Below, in pieces: positions 8,424 through 17,623 of a DNA stretch of 64,000 nucleotides; within the stretch, counting starts at the first letter, position 1, and every line of letters begins with the position of its first letter. The DNA is from Streptomyces sp. HUAS CB01 (lineage in GTDB: Bacteria > Actinomycetota > Actinomycetes > Streptomycetales > Streptomycetaceae), in contig NZ_CP129137.1 in NCBI RefSeq assembly GCF_030406905.1, forward strand, positions 1,925,001 through 1,989,000, written 5' to 3'. The notes below the pieces were generated by a model. It saw only the letters and a list, made by a program, of their open reading frames with translations, had not been told where the DNA came from and made no database searches. Both the position numbers and the translations under genes were made by a program.

Positions 8424-9143
8424 TTACCCGAGCCGGGGTCGGACTCCGAGTACCGCCGTACCGACGCGCACGTGTGTCGCTCCCGCCGCCACGGCCTGCT
8501 CGAGGTCCGCACTCATCCCTGCTGACACCATGCTCGCAGCCGGACGGTCCGCGCGCAGGCGGGATGAGAATTCCATCAGCCGCTCGAAAGCGGCCTGTTG
8601 ACGCCCGGCGTACGGGCCCGACAGCGGGGCGACCGTCATCAGTCCGTCGAGCCGGAGCCCCGGGGCCTCGTCCACCGCGGCGGCCAACTCCCCGATGCCG
8701 TCCGGCGCGACGCCGCCCCGGTCGCCCTGCCGGCCCGACTCCGCGTCGAGGGCGACCTGGACGAGACAGCCCAGCTCGCGTTCGGCACGGACCGCCGCCG
8801 CGGACAGGGCGCGCACCAGCTTCAGCCGGTCGACCGACTGCACGATATCGGCATAACCGGCAACAGAGCGGGCCTTATTGGTCTGAAGCTGACCGACGAA
8901 ATGCCAGGTGAACGACAGATCCGAGCAGGCGGCCGCCTTCGGGGCCGCTTCCTGGTCCTTGTTCTCGGCGACGTGCCGCACACCGAGTTCGTGCAGCAGA
9001 CGGACGTCGCTCGCGGGGTAGGTCTTGGTGACCACGATCAGGGTCACCTCCTCCCGCTTGCGTCCGGCCGCGGCACAGGCGGAGGCGATACGTTCCTCCA
9101 CTCGCGCCAGGTTCTCGGCGAGTTCGGTCCTGCGGTCGGTCAT
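8424..9143 (-). CDS. YggS-family pyridoxal phosphate homeostasis protein
   Basis: 239-residue TIM-barrel protein of the alanine-racemase fold that binds PLP but has no known catalytic reaction; it keeps PLP and amino-acid pools balanced. Visible motifs are [11 protein letters not shown] (the Lys forms the PLP Schiff base), [33 protein letters not shown] and [13 protein letters not shown] near the C-terminus. The canonical family ending with MGMS/D-Y appears as [17 protein letters not shown]. The ATG at 9143 overlaps the ylmD stop (ATGA), so the two should be translationally coupled. The frame is open upstream, but that part overlaps ylmD. Confidence 0.95.
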   Translation of the reverse strand: MTDRRTELAENLARVEERIASACAAAGRKREEVTLIVVTKTYPASDVRLLHELGVRHVAENKDQEAAPKAAACSDLSFTWHFVGQLQTNKARSVAGYADIVQSVDRLKLVRALSAAAVRAERELGCLVQVALDAESGRQGDRGGVAPDGIGELAAAVDEAPGLRLDGLMTVAPLSGPYAGRQQAAFERLMEFSSRLRADRPAASMVSAGMSADLEQAVAAGATHVRVGTAVLGVRPRLG

Positions 9144-9865
9144 GCGTCGTCTCTTTCGCGGTCCAGCCAGACATATCCGGCGAGCCGCCCGGTGGTGCGG
9201 TCGCGTCGGTAGGAGAAATGGTCTCCCGACTCCAGTGTGCAGACCGGCGACGCGCTCCGGTCGCGCACGCCGAGCGCTTCGAGCTGCGCGTGGACCCCGG
9301 CGGTGACGTCCACGGCCGGGGTTCCCCAGCTGGTCTCGGCCCACGCGGCAGGCTCGGCCGCGGCGACCTCCGCACGCATCGCCTCGGGCACTTCGTAGCA
9401 CCGCCCGCAGACCGCGGGTCCGGTACGGGCGGTGATACGGGACGGATCGGCGCCGAGGCCGACCATCGCCTCGACCGTGGCGGGCACCACGCCGGCGACC
9501 ATCCCGGGACGACCGGCGTGGGCCGCGCCCACCACTCCGGCGACCGGGTCGGCCAGCAGGACCGGGGTGCAGTCGGCGGTGAGGACCGCGAGCGCGAGTC
9601 CGCGCCTGGCGGTGACCACCGCGTCCACGGCGGGGACGTCCGCACCGGTCCAGGGTCCGTCGACGACGGCGACGTCCCGGCCGTGCACCTGGTTCATCCA
9701 GACCACGAGACCCGGGTCGAGGCCCAGCCGCCCGGCCGCGAGCTCCCGGTTCGTACGGACGGCGACGGGGTCGTCACCGACCGCGCCGCCGAGATTGAGC
9801 TCGTCGTACGGAGCGGCGCTCACCCCGCCCCACCGGTCGGTGAAGGCGAAGTGGGCGCCGCTCAC
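9140..9865 (-). CDS. YlmD/PgeF-family multicopper-oxidase-like (LACC1/YfiH) protein
   Basis: About 241 residues. This family is annotated as polyphenol oxidase; members have purine-nucleoside phosphorylase and deaminase activity. The His/Cys metal site is visible in NQVHGRDV, VLTADCTPVLL and GVVGAAHAGRPG. The last box is normally AHAGWRG, so the Trp-Arg pair is replaced by Arg-Pro. Start choice: the frame opens at GTG 9886, but GGGGAG at 9875-9880 is well placed for the GTG at 9865, which gives VSGAHFAFTDRWGG. It lies just after ftsZ and overlaps yggS by 4 bases, the usual actinobacterial order. Confidence 0.9.
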   Translation of the reverse strand: MSGAHFAFTDRWGGVSAAPYDELNLGGAVGDDPVAVRTNRELAAGRLGLDPGLVVWMNQVHGRDVAVVDGPWTGADVPAVDAVVTARRGLALAVLTADCTPVLLADPVAGVVGAAHAGRPGMVAGVVPATVEAMVGLGADPSRITARTGPAVCGRCYEVPEAMRAEVAAAEPAAWAETSWGTPAVDVTAGVHAQLEALGVRDRSASPVCTLESGDHFSYRRDRTTGRLAGYVWLDRERDDA

Positions 9866-9893
9866 TCTGTTGTGCTCCCCTATCACTTCAAGA

Positions 9894-11099
9894 TCACTTC
9901 AGGAAGTCCGGGACGTCCAGTTCCTCCGCCGAGCTGTCGTACGGACGGGCCGGCGGCACCTGCGGCGACGGGGTCTGCGGGTGGGAGGTCTCGCTCGCCG
10001 CAGTGGCCGGCTCGGCCGGGGCGGACTCCTCGCGCGGCGGCACGGTGCCGAGTCCGCCGAGGGAGCGGGGCGGCTCCGGCCGGGTCGCCGGGGCGGGCTC
10101 CTCTCGCTTGGCGGAGGAGGAGCCGATCACGTTGTCGCGGCGGGCGGGGGGCTGGCCGCCGTCGAAGCCTGCCGCGATGACGGTGACCCGCACCTCGTCG
10201 CCCAGCGCGTCGTCGATCACGGCACCGAAGATGATGTTGGCCTCGGGGTGGGCGGCCTCGCTCACCAGCTGGGCGGCCTCGTTGATCTCGAACAGGCCGA
10301 GGTCGGAACCACCGGAGATCGAGAGCAGTACGCCGCGGGCGCCGTCGATGGACGCCTCCAGCAGCGGCGAGGAGATCGCCATCTCGGCCGCGGCCACCGC
10401 GCGGTCGTCGCCGCGGGCCGAACCGATGCCCATGAGGGCGGAGCCGGCCTCGGACATCACGGACTTGACGTCGGCGAAGTCGAGGTTGATGAGACCGGGC
10501 GTGGTGATGAGGTCGGTGATGCCCTGGACACCGGACAGCAGCACCTGGTCCGCGGACTTGAACGCGTCGAGCACGCTGACCTGGCGGTCCGAGATGGACA
10601 GCAGCCGGTCGTTCGGGATGACGATGAGGGTGTCGACCTCTTCGCGGAGCTCGGCGATGCCGTCCTCCGCCTGGTTGGCGCGGCGGCGGCCCTCGAAGGT
10701 GAAGGGCCGGGTGACCACGCCGATGGTGAGGGCACCGAGCGAACGCGCGATGTTGGCCACGACGGGTGCGCCGCCGGTGCCGGTGCCGCCGCCTTCGCCG
10801 GCGGTGACGAAGACCATGTCGGCCCCCTTGAGGACCTCCTCGATCTCCTCCCGGTGGTCCTCTGCCGCCTTGCGGCCGACTGCCGGGTTGGCCCCGGCCC
10901 CGAGGCCGCGAGTGAGTTCACGGCCGACGTCGAGCTTGACGTCGGCGTCGCTCATCAACAGGGCTTGCGCGTCGGTGTTGATCGCGATGAACTCGACGCC
11001 CTTGAGGCCGACCTCGATCATTCGGTTGATGGCATTGACACCACCGCCGCCGACACCGATGACCTTGATGACTGCGAGGTAGTTCTGCGGTGCTGCCAC
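9894..11099 (-). CDS. ftsZ: Cell division GTPase FtsZ
   Basis: 401-residue tubulin homologue that polymerises into vegetative and sporulation Z rings. The nucleotide-binding N-domain has the tubulin signature GGGTGTG at 103-109, the T7 loop region is around [11 protein letters not shown], and the C-domain runs to about residue 318. A Pro/Ala/Glu-rich linker leads to the conserved tail ELDVPDFLK, which binds SepF and other partners. The start is GTG at 11099 ([10 protein letters not shown]), as in S. coelicolor, with GAGAGG upstream. It is preceded by a 280-base regulatory region with its own promoters. Confidence 0.99.
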   Translation of the reverse strand: MAAPQNYLAVIKVIGVGGGGVNAINRMIEVGLKGVEFIAINTDAQALLMSDADVKLDVGRELTRGLGAGANPAVGRKAAEDHREEIEEVLKGADMVFVTAGEGGGTGTGGAPVVANIARSLGALTIGVVTRPFTFEGRRRANQAEDGIAELREEVDTLIVIPNDRLLSISDRQVSVLDAFKSADQVLLSGVQGITDLITTPGLINLDFADVKSVMSEAGSALMGIGSARGDDRAVAAAEMAISSPLLEASIDGARGVLLSISGGSDLGLFEINEAAQLVSEAAHPEANIIFGAVIDDALGDEVRVTVIAAGFDGGQPPARRDNVIGSSSAKREEPAPATRPEPPRSLGGLGTVPPREESAPAEPATAASETSHPQTPSPQVPPARPYDSSAEELDVPDFLK

Positions 11100-11198
11100 G
11101 TCGAAGGCCTCTCGCCTCGAGTTACGAGTCGCCGCTACGCGGTGGTGGCCGCGCCGCGACGACGGATGCCGATTGGGACGGTCCGAAACGCCGACCCA

Positions 11199-11223
11199 AA
11201 CCCTAACGTTGAAGTTTAGGGTT
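11199..11223 (-). promoter_or_regulatory. Inverted repeat in the ftsZ leader
   Basis: aaccctaa (11199-11206) and ttagggtt (11216-11223) form an 8-bp inverted repeat with a 9-base spacer, about 100 bases upstream of the ftsZ start. It may be an operator or an mRNA hairpin. Confidence 0.5.
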
Positions 11224-11226
11224 ACC

Positions 11227-11264
11227 AGTGTCTCTGCTTCCTGGACTCTCTCGAACGAGACACT
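11227..11264 (-). promoter_or_regulatory. Second inverted repeat, at the ftsZ -10 region
   Basis: agtgtctc (11227-11234) and gagacact (11257-11264) are exact inverted copies separated by 22 bases. One arm overlaps the -10 box of the candidate ftsZ promoter. Confidence 0.45.
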
Positions 11265-11289
11265 AAGTCGACAAGTGGCGTGCGTTCAA
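11260..11289 (-). promoter_or_regulatory. Candidate ftsZ promoter (TTGAAC / TAGTGT)
   Basis: On the minus strand TTGAAC (11284-11289) and TAGTGT (11260-11265) are 18 bases apart, a good housekeeping-sigma promoter. Streptomyces ftsZ is known to have several promoters in the ftsQ-ftsZ gap, one of them sporulation-induced. Confidence 0.65.
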
Positions 11290-11320
11290 CGAACACGCCG
11301 AACCTCCCGTTTTTCTTTTC

Positions 11321-11326
11321 ACCCTA
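11321..11326 (-). promoter_or_regulatory. Second candidate ftsZ -10 box (TAGGGT)
   Basis: TAGGGT on the minus strand, with TTGGTC 19 bases upstream. It fits the TAGPuPuT consensus, but the -35 is weak. Confidence 0.4.
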
Positions 11327-11379
11327 TGTGATCAGCCGTTGCGCTGACCAACCAGGGTGCTGGCCTGCGCATTTGTGCG

Positions 11380-12180
11380 TCAACTCGCCGATGCCGCAGG
11401 GGCGGTGGGGGCGCTCACGTCGAAGTGCCGGGCGCGAGGGGCGGCTTTCATCAGTGCGGCGAGCGTACGGGCCTTGACCTCGCCGTCCTCGCTGCTGCCC
11501 CACATCACCTCACGGTCACGCGTCAACTTCAGAATGAGGGAATCGTACGAAATGACTTGTACGCTCCGAAGGTCCTTGACGATGCGGTCCGGGAGTTGGG
11601 ACACGACCAGGGCCGCCCCCTTCAGCAGCCGCTGCCCCCCGAAGCGCCGGGAGCTCGGTGACTGATGAGCCGTCAACTCCACGAGCGGTACCGCTCTGGG
11701 CGCTTTGTCCACCGTGGCGAACCGTACGCCCTTCGCGTCGACTTCGACGAACCCGGCGCCCTTGCGCATCAGGAGGACAGGCTTCCGCTCCACCACCCGG
11801 ATCTCGACCCCGTGCGGCCACGAGCGCTCGGCCTCGACCGAGTCGATGCGGGCGAGCCGGTCTCGCAGTCGGCCCTCGATGACGTCCAGGTCGAGGGAGA
11901 CCAGCGGCGTTCCGAGCGGCACACCGGCAGCGGCCTCGACCTCACGGGGCGTCAGCACCCTCGTTCCGGACACCTCGACCCGCTCGGCCCGGACCCAGGA
12001 CGAGCCGTACAGCACCCAGAGGCCGCCGCCGACGAGGACGACGGCGGCGACCAGGGAGAGCAGGAGCCGGGGGGCGGGGAGCCGGGGGCGGCGCGGAGCC
12101 GGGCCCCTGCGGACCCGGCCGGGCGACGACGGTCCGTTCGGCTTGCGGGTGCCGCGTTCGGCGGTCGTCGGTCCGGCCAT
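11380..12180 (-). CDS. ftsQ: Cell division protein FtsQ
   Basis: 266 residues. A basic Pro/Arg-rich cytoplasmic tail (1-38) and one transmembrane segment (about 39-58, LLLSLVAAVVLVGGGLWVLY) lead to an extracytoplasmic POTRA domain (about 65-135, VRAERVEVSGTRVLTPREVE) and the beta domain. FtsQ bridges early and late divisome proteins with FtsL and DivIC. The ATG is at 12180, 21 bases after murG. In many bacteria murC lies between murG and ftsQ; here it is absent, as in other Streptomyces. Confidence 0.95.
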   Translation of the reverse strand: MAGPTTAERGTRKPNGPSSPGRVRRGPAPRRPRLPAPRLLLSLVAAVVLVGGGLWVLYGSSWVRAERVEVSGTRVLTPREVEAAAGVPLGTPLVSLDLDVIEGRLRDRLARIDSVEAERSWPHGVEIRVVERKPVLLMRKGAGFVEVDAKGVRFATVDKAPRAVPLVELTAHQSPSSRRFGGQRLLKGAALVVSQLPDRIVKDLRSVQVISYDSLILKLTRDREVMWGSSEDGEVKARTLAALMKAAPRARHFDVSAPTAPAASAS

Positions 12181-12201
12181 GCTCCCTGCCCTTCGCCGTG
12201 C

Positions 12202-13290
12202 CTATCGGCGTGAGGCGATCGCCTCGTACACCATTCCGACAAGCAGATCGTCTGCGTCCCGGCGCCCGAACTCGGCCGCGGCGCGGGACATCTCGTACAG
12301 CCGGTGCGGATCGGCGAGCACCGGGAGCACCTGGCCCTGGACCCACTCGGGGGTCAGCTCCGCGTCGTCGACCAGCAGTCCCCCGCCGGCCTTCACCACG
12401 GGCTGCGCGTTGAGCCGCTGTTCGCCGTTGCCGATCGGCAGCGGTACGTACGCGGCGGGCAGGCCCACGGCGGAGAGTTCGGCGACGGTCATGGCGCCCG
12501 CGCGGCACAGCATCATGTCGGCGGCGGCGTACGCGAGATCCATCCGGTCCACGTACGGTACCGGGATGTACGGCGGCATTCCCGGCATGTTGTCCACGTG
12601 CGGCAGTTCGTTCTTCGGTCCGACCGCGTGCAGGATCTGGATGCCGGACCGCTGGAGCAGCGGAGCGACCTGCTGGACCACCTCGTTGAGACGGCGGGCG
12701 CCCTGCGAGCCGCCGGACACGAGCAGCGTCGGCAGGCTGGGGTCCAGGCCGAAGGCGGCACGCGCCTCGGGCCGGACGCGGGCCCGGTCGAGGGTGGCGA
12801 TGGAGCGGCGCAGCGGGATCCCGACGTAGCGGGCGTTGCGCAGCTTGCTGTCGGGGGTCGACACGGCGACCGCGGCGGCGTACCGCGAACCGATCTTGTT
12901 GGCCAGGCCCGGGCGGGCGTTGGCCTCGTGGACGACGATAGGCACGCCGAGCCGCTTGGCGGCGAGGTATCCGGGCAGGGCGACATACCCGCCGAAGCCC
13001 ACGACGGCGTCGGCCTTCGTGCGCTCCAGGATCTGCTCGGCGGCCTTGATCGTGCCGCGCAGCCGGCCCGGGACGGTGATCAGCTCCGGCGTCGGCTTGC
13101 GCGGCAGCGGCACGGCGGGGATCAGCCCCAGCTCGTAGCCCCGCTCTGGGACGAGCCGGGTCTCCAGGCCGCGCTCGGTACCGAGGGCCGTGATGCCCAC
13201 CGTCGGATCCTGCCTCCGCAGGGCGTCCGCGAGGGCGAGCGCGGGCTCGATGTGGCCGGCGGTCCCCCCGCCGGCGAGTACGACATGCAC
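12202..13290 (-). CDS. murG: UDP-GlcNAc:lipid I N-acetylglucosaminyltransferase MurG
   Basis: 362-residue GT-B glycosyltransferase that converts lipid I to lipid II on the inner face of the membrane. The N-terminal glycine loop is [16 protein letters not shown] (about 5-20), a second G-loop is [15 protein letters not shown], and the C-domain UDP-GlcNAc site includes [15 protein letters not shown] and [14 protein letters not shown]. The usual N-terminal HxxPA motif appears as GHIEPAL. The start is GTG at 13290, 6 bases after the ftsW stop, with GGAGAGCGGTGA upstream. Confidence 0.98.
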   Translation of the reverse strand: MHVVLAGGGTAGHIEPALALADALRRQDPTVGITALGTERGLETRLVPERGYELGLIPAVPLPRKPTPELITVPGRLRGTIKAAEQILERTKADAVVGFGGYVALPGYLAAKRLGVPIVVHEANARPGLANKIGSRYAAAVAVSTPDSKLRNARYVGIPLRRSIATLDRARVRPEARAAFGLDPSLPTLLVSGGSQGARRLNEVVQQVAPLLQRSGIQILHAVGPKNELPHVDNMPGMPPYIPVPYVDRMDLAYAAADMMLCRAGAMTVAELSAVGLPAAYVPLPIGNGEQRLNAQPVVKAGGGLLVDDAELTPEWVQGQVLPVLADPHRLYEMSRAAAEFGRRDADDLLVGMVYEAIASRR

Positions 13291-13296
13291 CGAAAT

Positions 13297-15066
13297 TCAC
13301 CGCTCTCCGGACGGACGTTCCTTGACGCGCCGTCTCATCGTCTTCCATCTCATCCCGGGCCGCACGGCCAGGGCCGCCTTCGCCGCGGGATCCTCCCGCG
13401 CGAAGGCGATCAGCAGTCCGACCGCGAACATGGTCGGCAGCAGGGCGGAGCCTCCGTAGGAGAACAGCGGGAGGGGGACACCGGCGATCGGCAGCAGGCC
13501 GAGCACCGCACCGATGTTGACCACGGCCTGGGCCGTGATCCAGGTGGTCACACCTCCCGCGGCGTACCTCACGAAGGGGTCCTCCGTTCGTCCGGCCACG
13601 CGGATACCCGCATAGCCTAGAGCCGCGAAGAGGGCGAGCACCGACAGTGTCCCCGCCAGGCCCAGTTCCTCCCCGGTGATGGCGAAGATGAAGTCGGTGT
13701 GCGCTTCGGGGAGTTGACCCCATTTTTCCACACTTGCCCCGATGCCCGAACCGAACCATCCGCCCGAGGCCAGGGCGTAGATGCCGTGCACGGCCTGCCA
13801 GCAGCTGTCGTCCGGGCCGGGGTCGGTGGCGCCGACGCACTGGAAGCGGGCCATCCGGTTCGCGTTGGTCTTGATCAGGACCGCCCCGATCACCGTGGCG
13901 ACGGACAGTACGCCCACGAACAGCCTGGTCGGGGCGCCGGCCAGCCAGAGCAGCCCGAAGAGGATCGCGGTCAGGATGATGGCGGTGCCCATGTCACCAC
14001 CGAGCATGATCAGCCCCAGCAGTATGAAGGCCACCGGGACCAGTGGGACGAGCAGGTGCTTCCACTGCGTGAGCAGCCGTTTGTCCTGCTTGCGGGCGAG
14101 CAGGTCGGCGCCCCAGAGGATCAGGGCCAGCTTGCCGAACTCGCTGGGCTGGAGCTGGAACGGCCCGCCGAGCGAGATCCAGTTCTGGTTGCCGTTGACC
14201 GACTGCCCTATCCCGGGGACCTGCACCAGGACCATCAGACAGGCGCTGACGACGAGGATCGGGTAGGCGAGGGCGCGGTGCAGCCGGATCGGCATGCGGG
14301 AGGCGACCAGGAGCAGTCCGGTGCCGATGACGGCGGCGAGGAACTGCTTGCGGAAGAAGTACGAGGAGGGCAGGGAGTACTTCAGCGCCGTGATCATGGA
14401 GGCGGAGTAGACCATCACGAGGCCGAGCACGGTGATCAGCAGGCCGGCGCCGAGGATCACGTAGTAGGCGGTCAGGGGCCGGTCCCAGGCCCGGCGGGCC
14501 TGCTCGTACAGCCCGCGCAGTCCGCCGCCGCGAGGCGGGCGGGAACGGCCGCCACTGCCCCCGCCCCAGCGGTACGCGGGCCGCGGCGCGGACTTGGCGG
14601 TCCTGCCGCGCAGCACGACGCCGGGCAGCCCGGCGAAGGCAGGTTCGGGCACCAGGCCCCGGCCGAGCGCACGCACCCGCTCGACGAGCGGTTCCCGCCG
14701 GGCGCCCCGCGCGCGGGCCGGCCGCGAGGCCCCGCCGTGACGCACGACGCGGGCCGCCGCGGCGGCCGACGCGTCCGTGCGCACTGCGGAGTTGGGGCGT
14801 ACGAGCCGATCGGCTGCTTCGGTCCGCGCGGCCCGGTGGGGGCCGGACGAGGAACCGGTCGCGTCCGCTTCGACGACCCGGTGGGGGCCGGACGAGGAAC
14901 CGGACGCGTCCGCGTGGGCGGCCCCGGCGTGCGGCCCAGGGTGGCGCTCCGGGGCCGGGGCGGGGTGGCCGGTGGCCTGCGGTGCGCCGGGGGTGCCGGC
15001 GGGCCCCGACGGGGGCGTGGCGCCGGGGCGGCGGGGGTCGGGCGTCGTGGTCGCGTCGGGTGGCAT
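13297..15066 (-). CDS. ftsW: Peptidoglycan polymerase FtsW (SEDS family) with long N-terminal extension
   Basis: 589 residues. The SEDS core of about ten transmembrane helices begins near residue 190 (AWDRPLTAYYVILGAGLLIT) and carries the family signatures SYGGSALLPTM and GEELGLAG. FtsW polymerises lipid II into septal glycan together with FtsI. About 190 residues precede the core, rich in Pro/Arg/Ala, with a 15-residue tandem repeat (ADASGSSSGPHRVVE / ADATGSSSGPHRAAR). As I recall it, S. coelicolor FtsW is about 130 residues shorter. The ATG at 15066 is well supported by GGAGGGG 8 bases upstream, so the extension is probably real. The far C-terminus is basic. Confidence 0.95.
   Translation of the reverse strand: MPPDATTTPDPRRPGATPPSGPAGTPGAPQATGHPAPAPERHPGPHAGAAHADASGSSSGPHRVVEADATGSSSGPHRAARTEAADRLVRPNSAVRTDASAAAAARVVRHGGASRPARARGARREPLVERVRALGRGLVPEPAFAGLPGVVLRGRTAKSAPRPAYRWGGGSGGRSRPPRGGGLRGLYEQARRAWDRPLTAYYVILGAGLLITVLGLVMVYSASMITALKYSLPSSYFFRKQFLAAVIGTGLLLVASRMPIRLHRALAYPILVVSACLMVLVQVPGIGQSVNGNQNWISLGGPFQLQPSEFGKLALILWGADLLARKQDKRLLTQWKHLLVPLVPVAFILLGLIMLGGDMGTAIILTAILFGLLWLAGAPTRLFVGVLSVATVIGAVLIKTNANRMARFQCVGATDPGPDDSCWQAVHGIYALASGGWFGSGIGASVEKWGQLPEAHTDFIFAITGEELGLAGTLSVLALFAALGYAGIRVAGRTEDPFVRYAAGGVTTWITAQAVVNIGAVLGLLPIAGVPLPLFSYGGSALLPTMFAVGLLIAFAREDPAAKAALAVRPGMRWKTMRRRVKERPSGER
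14832..14913 (-). repeat. 45-bp-period tandem repeat inside ftsW
   Basis: Two 37-base copies (14832-14868 and 14877-14913) differ at one base and are 45 bases apart, so the repeat keeps frame and encodes the 15-residue duplication in the FtsW N-terminal extension. Confidence 0.9.
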
Positions 15067-15128
15067 GTCGCTGTCCCCTCCAGGTCGTGGCCCACGCCGC
15101 CGGGTCGTGACGGCGGGGCCAGGGCCGG

Positions 15129-16556
15129 TCAGGCGCGCTCGGCGGCGAGGGCGCGGACCGCGTCCGCGAACGCCTCGCCTCGCTTGTTGTAGTTGGCGAA
15201 CATGTCCATCGAGGCGCAGGCGGGGGCCAGCAGGACCGTGTCCCCGGGCCGCGCGAGCCGTGCCGCTTCGCGGACCGCCGCCGACATCGCCCCAGTGTCG
15301 GTCCGGTCGAGGTCGACCACCGGGACCTCGGGCGCGTGTCGCGCCAGGGCTTCGGCGATCAGCGCCCGGTCCGCGCCCATCAGCACCGCGCCGCGCAGCC
15401 TCTTCGCGGACTTCTCGACGAGTTCGTCGAACGTCGCGCCCTTGGCGAGACCGCCCGCGATCCAGACGATCGGGTCGTACGCCGCCAAGGAGGCTTCCGT
15501 GGCATGGGTGTTGGTGGCCTTGGAGTCGTCCACGTAGGCGACGCCGTCGACCTCGGCCACGTACTCGATGCGGTGCGCGTCGGGCCGGAAGGCGCGCAGC
15601 CCGTCCCGCACCGCGGACGCCGAGACGCCGAAGGCGCGCGCCAGGGCGGACGCGGCGAGGGCGTTGGCGATGTTGTGCGGGGCCGGCGGGTTGATGTCGG
15701 AGACCTCGGCGAGCTCCTGCGCCTGCTTCTGCCGGTTCTCGACGAAGGCGCGGTCGACGAGGATGCCGTCCACGACACCGAGCTGCGAGGGACCGGGCGT
15801 GCCGAGGGTGAAGCCGATGGCGCGGCAGCCCTCGACGACGTCCGCGTCCCGCACCAGGGCCTCGGTGGCGGGGTCGGCCGCGTTGTAGACGCAGGCGACC
15901 GTGTTCCCTTCGTAGACACGGCCCTTGTCGGCGGCGTACGCCTCCATGGAGCCGTGCCAGTCGAGGTGGTCCGGGGCGAGGTTGAGGACGGTGGCGGAGT
16001 GGGCGCGCAGCGACGGGGCCCAGTGCAGCTGGTAGCTGGAGAGCTCGACGGCGAGCACGTCGTACGTCTCGTCGCCGAGCACCGCGTCGAGGAGGGAGAC
16101 CCCGATGTTGCCGACGGCCGCGGTCCTCAGCCCGGCCGCCTCCAGGATCGCGGCGAGCATCCGCACGGTCGTGGTCTTGCCGTTGGTACCGGTGACCGCG
16201 AGCCAGGGCGCTGCCTCCCTGCCGTCCAGGCCGCGCAGCCGCCAGGCGAGTTCGACGTCGCCCCAGACCTCGACGCCCGCCTCGGCGGCCGCCGTGAAGA
16301 GGGGCTTGTCGGGCTTCCAGCCGGGCGCCGTGACGACCAGCTCGGTGCCCTCCGGCAGGGTGGCGCCGTCACCGAGGCGGACGGTGATTCCCTCCGCCTC
16401 CAGCTCCGCCGCCTGGGCCCGCGCGCGCTCGTCGTCACCGTCGTTGACGACGGTGACGACCGCGCCGAGGCCGTGCAGGACGCGGGCGGCCGGAATGCCG
16501 CTCACGCCCAGCCCGGCGACGGTGACGCGCTTGCCCTGCCAGTCCTGCGTGCTCAC
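15129..16556 (-). CDS. murD: UDP-MurNAc-L-alanine:D-glutamate ligase MurD
   Basis: 475-residue cytoplasmic Mur ligase that adds D-Glu to UDP-MurNAc-L-Ala with ATP. The N-terminal Rossmann domain starts [20 protein letters not shown]. The ATP P-loop is [14 protein letters not shown], and [20 protein letters not shown] starts the C-terminal domain with the conserved DDSKATN. The start is GTG at 16556, overlapping the mraY stop by 4 bases (GTGA), which implies translational coupling. The open frame extends into mraY but that part is not MurD. Confidence 0.98.
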   Translation of the reverse strand: MSTQDWQGKRVTVAGLGVSGIPAARVLHGLGAVVTVVNDGDDERARAQAAELEAEGITVRLGDGATLPEGTELVVTAPGWKPDKPLFTAAAEAGVEVWGDVELAWRLRGLDGREAAPWLAVTGTNGKTTTVRMLAAILEAAGLRTAAVGNIGVSLLDAVLGDETYDVLAVELSSYQLHWAPSLRAHSATVLNLAPDHLDWHGSMEAYAADKGRVYEGNTVACVYNAADPATEALVRDADVVEGCRAIGFTLGTPGPSQLGVVDGILVDRAFVENRQKQAQELAEVSDINPPAPHNIANALAASALARAFGVSASAVRDGLRAFRPDAHRIEYVAEVDGVAYVDDSKATNTHATEASLAAYDPIVWIAGGLAKGATFDELVEKSAKRLRGAVLMGADRALIAEALARHAPEVPVVDLDRTDTGAMSAAVREAARLARPGDTVLLAPACASMDMFANYNKRGEAFADAVRALAAERA

Positions 16557-17623
16557 TTGTCGGCCGCCCAGCCCGCGTAGAAGATGCCCAGTCCCACGAT
16601 GACGCACATGCCCTGAATGATCCAGAAACGGACCACGACCAGGACCTCGGACCACCCCTTGAGTTCGAAGTGGTGCTGCAGCGGGGCCATCCGGAACACG
16701 CGCTTCCCGGTGAGCCGGAAGGAGCCGACCTGGATGATCACGGACAGGGTGATCAGCACGAAGAGGCCGCCGAGCAGCGCCAGGAGCAGCTCCGTGCGGG
16801 AGCAGATCGCCAGACCGGCGAGCGCGCCGCCGAGCGCGAGGGAGCCGGTGTCGCCCATGAAGATCTTCGCCGGCGAGGTGTTCCACCACAGGAAGCCGAA
16901 GCAGGCACCCATCAGCGCGGCGGCGACGACCGCGAGGTCGAGGGGATCCCGTACCTCGAAGCAGGCGGCCGGGTTGGTCAGGGTCGTCGCGTTGGCGCAG
17001 GACTCCTGGAACTGCCACAGGCCGATGAAGGTGTAGGCGCCGAAGACCATCACCGAGGCACCGGTGGCCAGACCGTCCAGGCCGTCGGTGAGGTTCACGC
17101 CGTTCGACATCGCGAGGATCATGAACAGCGCCCAGACGACGAACAGCACCGGGCCGATCGTCCAGCCGAAGTCGGTGACGAACGACAGCTTCGTGGACGC
17201 GGGCGTGTTCCCGCGGTCGTCGGGGAACTGCAGCGCCAGTACCGCGAAGGCGATGCCGACGATCAGCTGGCCGGCCATCTTCGCCTTGGCCCGCAGGCCC
17301 AGCGACCGCTGCTTGACGATCTTGATGTAGTCGTCGAGGAAGCCGACCAGTCCCATGCCCGCCATCAGGAACAGCACCAGCAGACCCGGGATGGTCGGGT
17401 CCTCGCCGGTGATCACCTTGGTGAGGGCGTACGCGATCAGCGTGGCCAGGATGAAGGCGATGCCGCCCATGGTGGGCGTGCCCTTCTTGCTGCCGTGGCT
17501 GCGCGGGCCGTCGTCGCGGATGAACTGTCCGTAGCCCTTGCGGGCCAGCAGCTTGATCAGCAGCGGCGTACCGATGAGCGTCAGGAAGAGCCCGATGGCT
17601 CCCGCGAAGAGGATCTGCCTCAT
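16553..17623 (-). CDS. mraY: Phospho-MurNAc-pentapeptide transferase MraY
   Basis: 356-residue integral membrane enzyme that moves phospho-MurNAc-pentapeptide from UDP to undecaprenyl phosphate, making lipid I. About ten hydrophobic helices are visible. Conserved cytosolic loops are [17 protein letters not shown] (catalytic Asp pair), [15 protein letters not shown], and [16 protein letters not shown] near the third site. The C-terminal HHHFE-type loop is present as [13 protein letters not shown]. The ATG at 17623 overlaps the murF stop (ATGA) and the 3' end overlaps murD, so it is tightly coupled on both sides. Confidence 0.98.
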   Translation of the reverse strand: MRQILFAGAIGLFLTLIGTPLLIKLLARKGYGQFIRDDGPRSHGSKKGTPTMGGIAFILATLIAYALTKVITGEDPTIPGLLVLFLMAGMGLVGFLDDYIKIVKQRSLGLRAKAKMAGQLIVGIAFAVLALQFPDDRGNTPASTKLSFVTDFGWTIGPVLFVVWALFMILAMSNGVNLTDGLDGLATGASVMVFGAYTFIGLWQFQESCANATTLTNPAACFEVRDPLDLAVVAAALMGACFGFLWWNTSPAKIFMGDTGSLALGGALAGLAICSRTELLLALLGGLFVLITLSVIIQVGSFRLTGKRVFRMAPLQHHFELKGWSEVLVVVRFWIIQGMCVIVGLGIFYAGWAADK

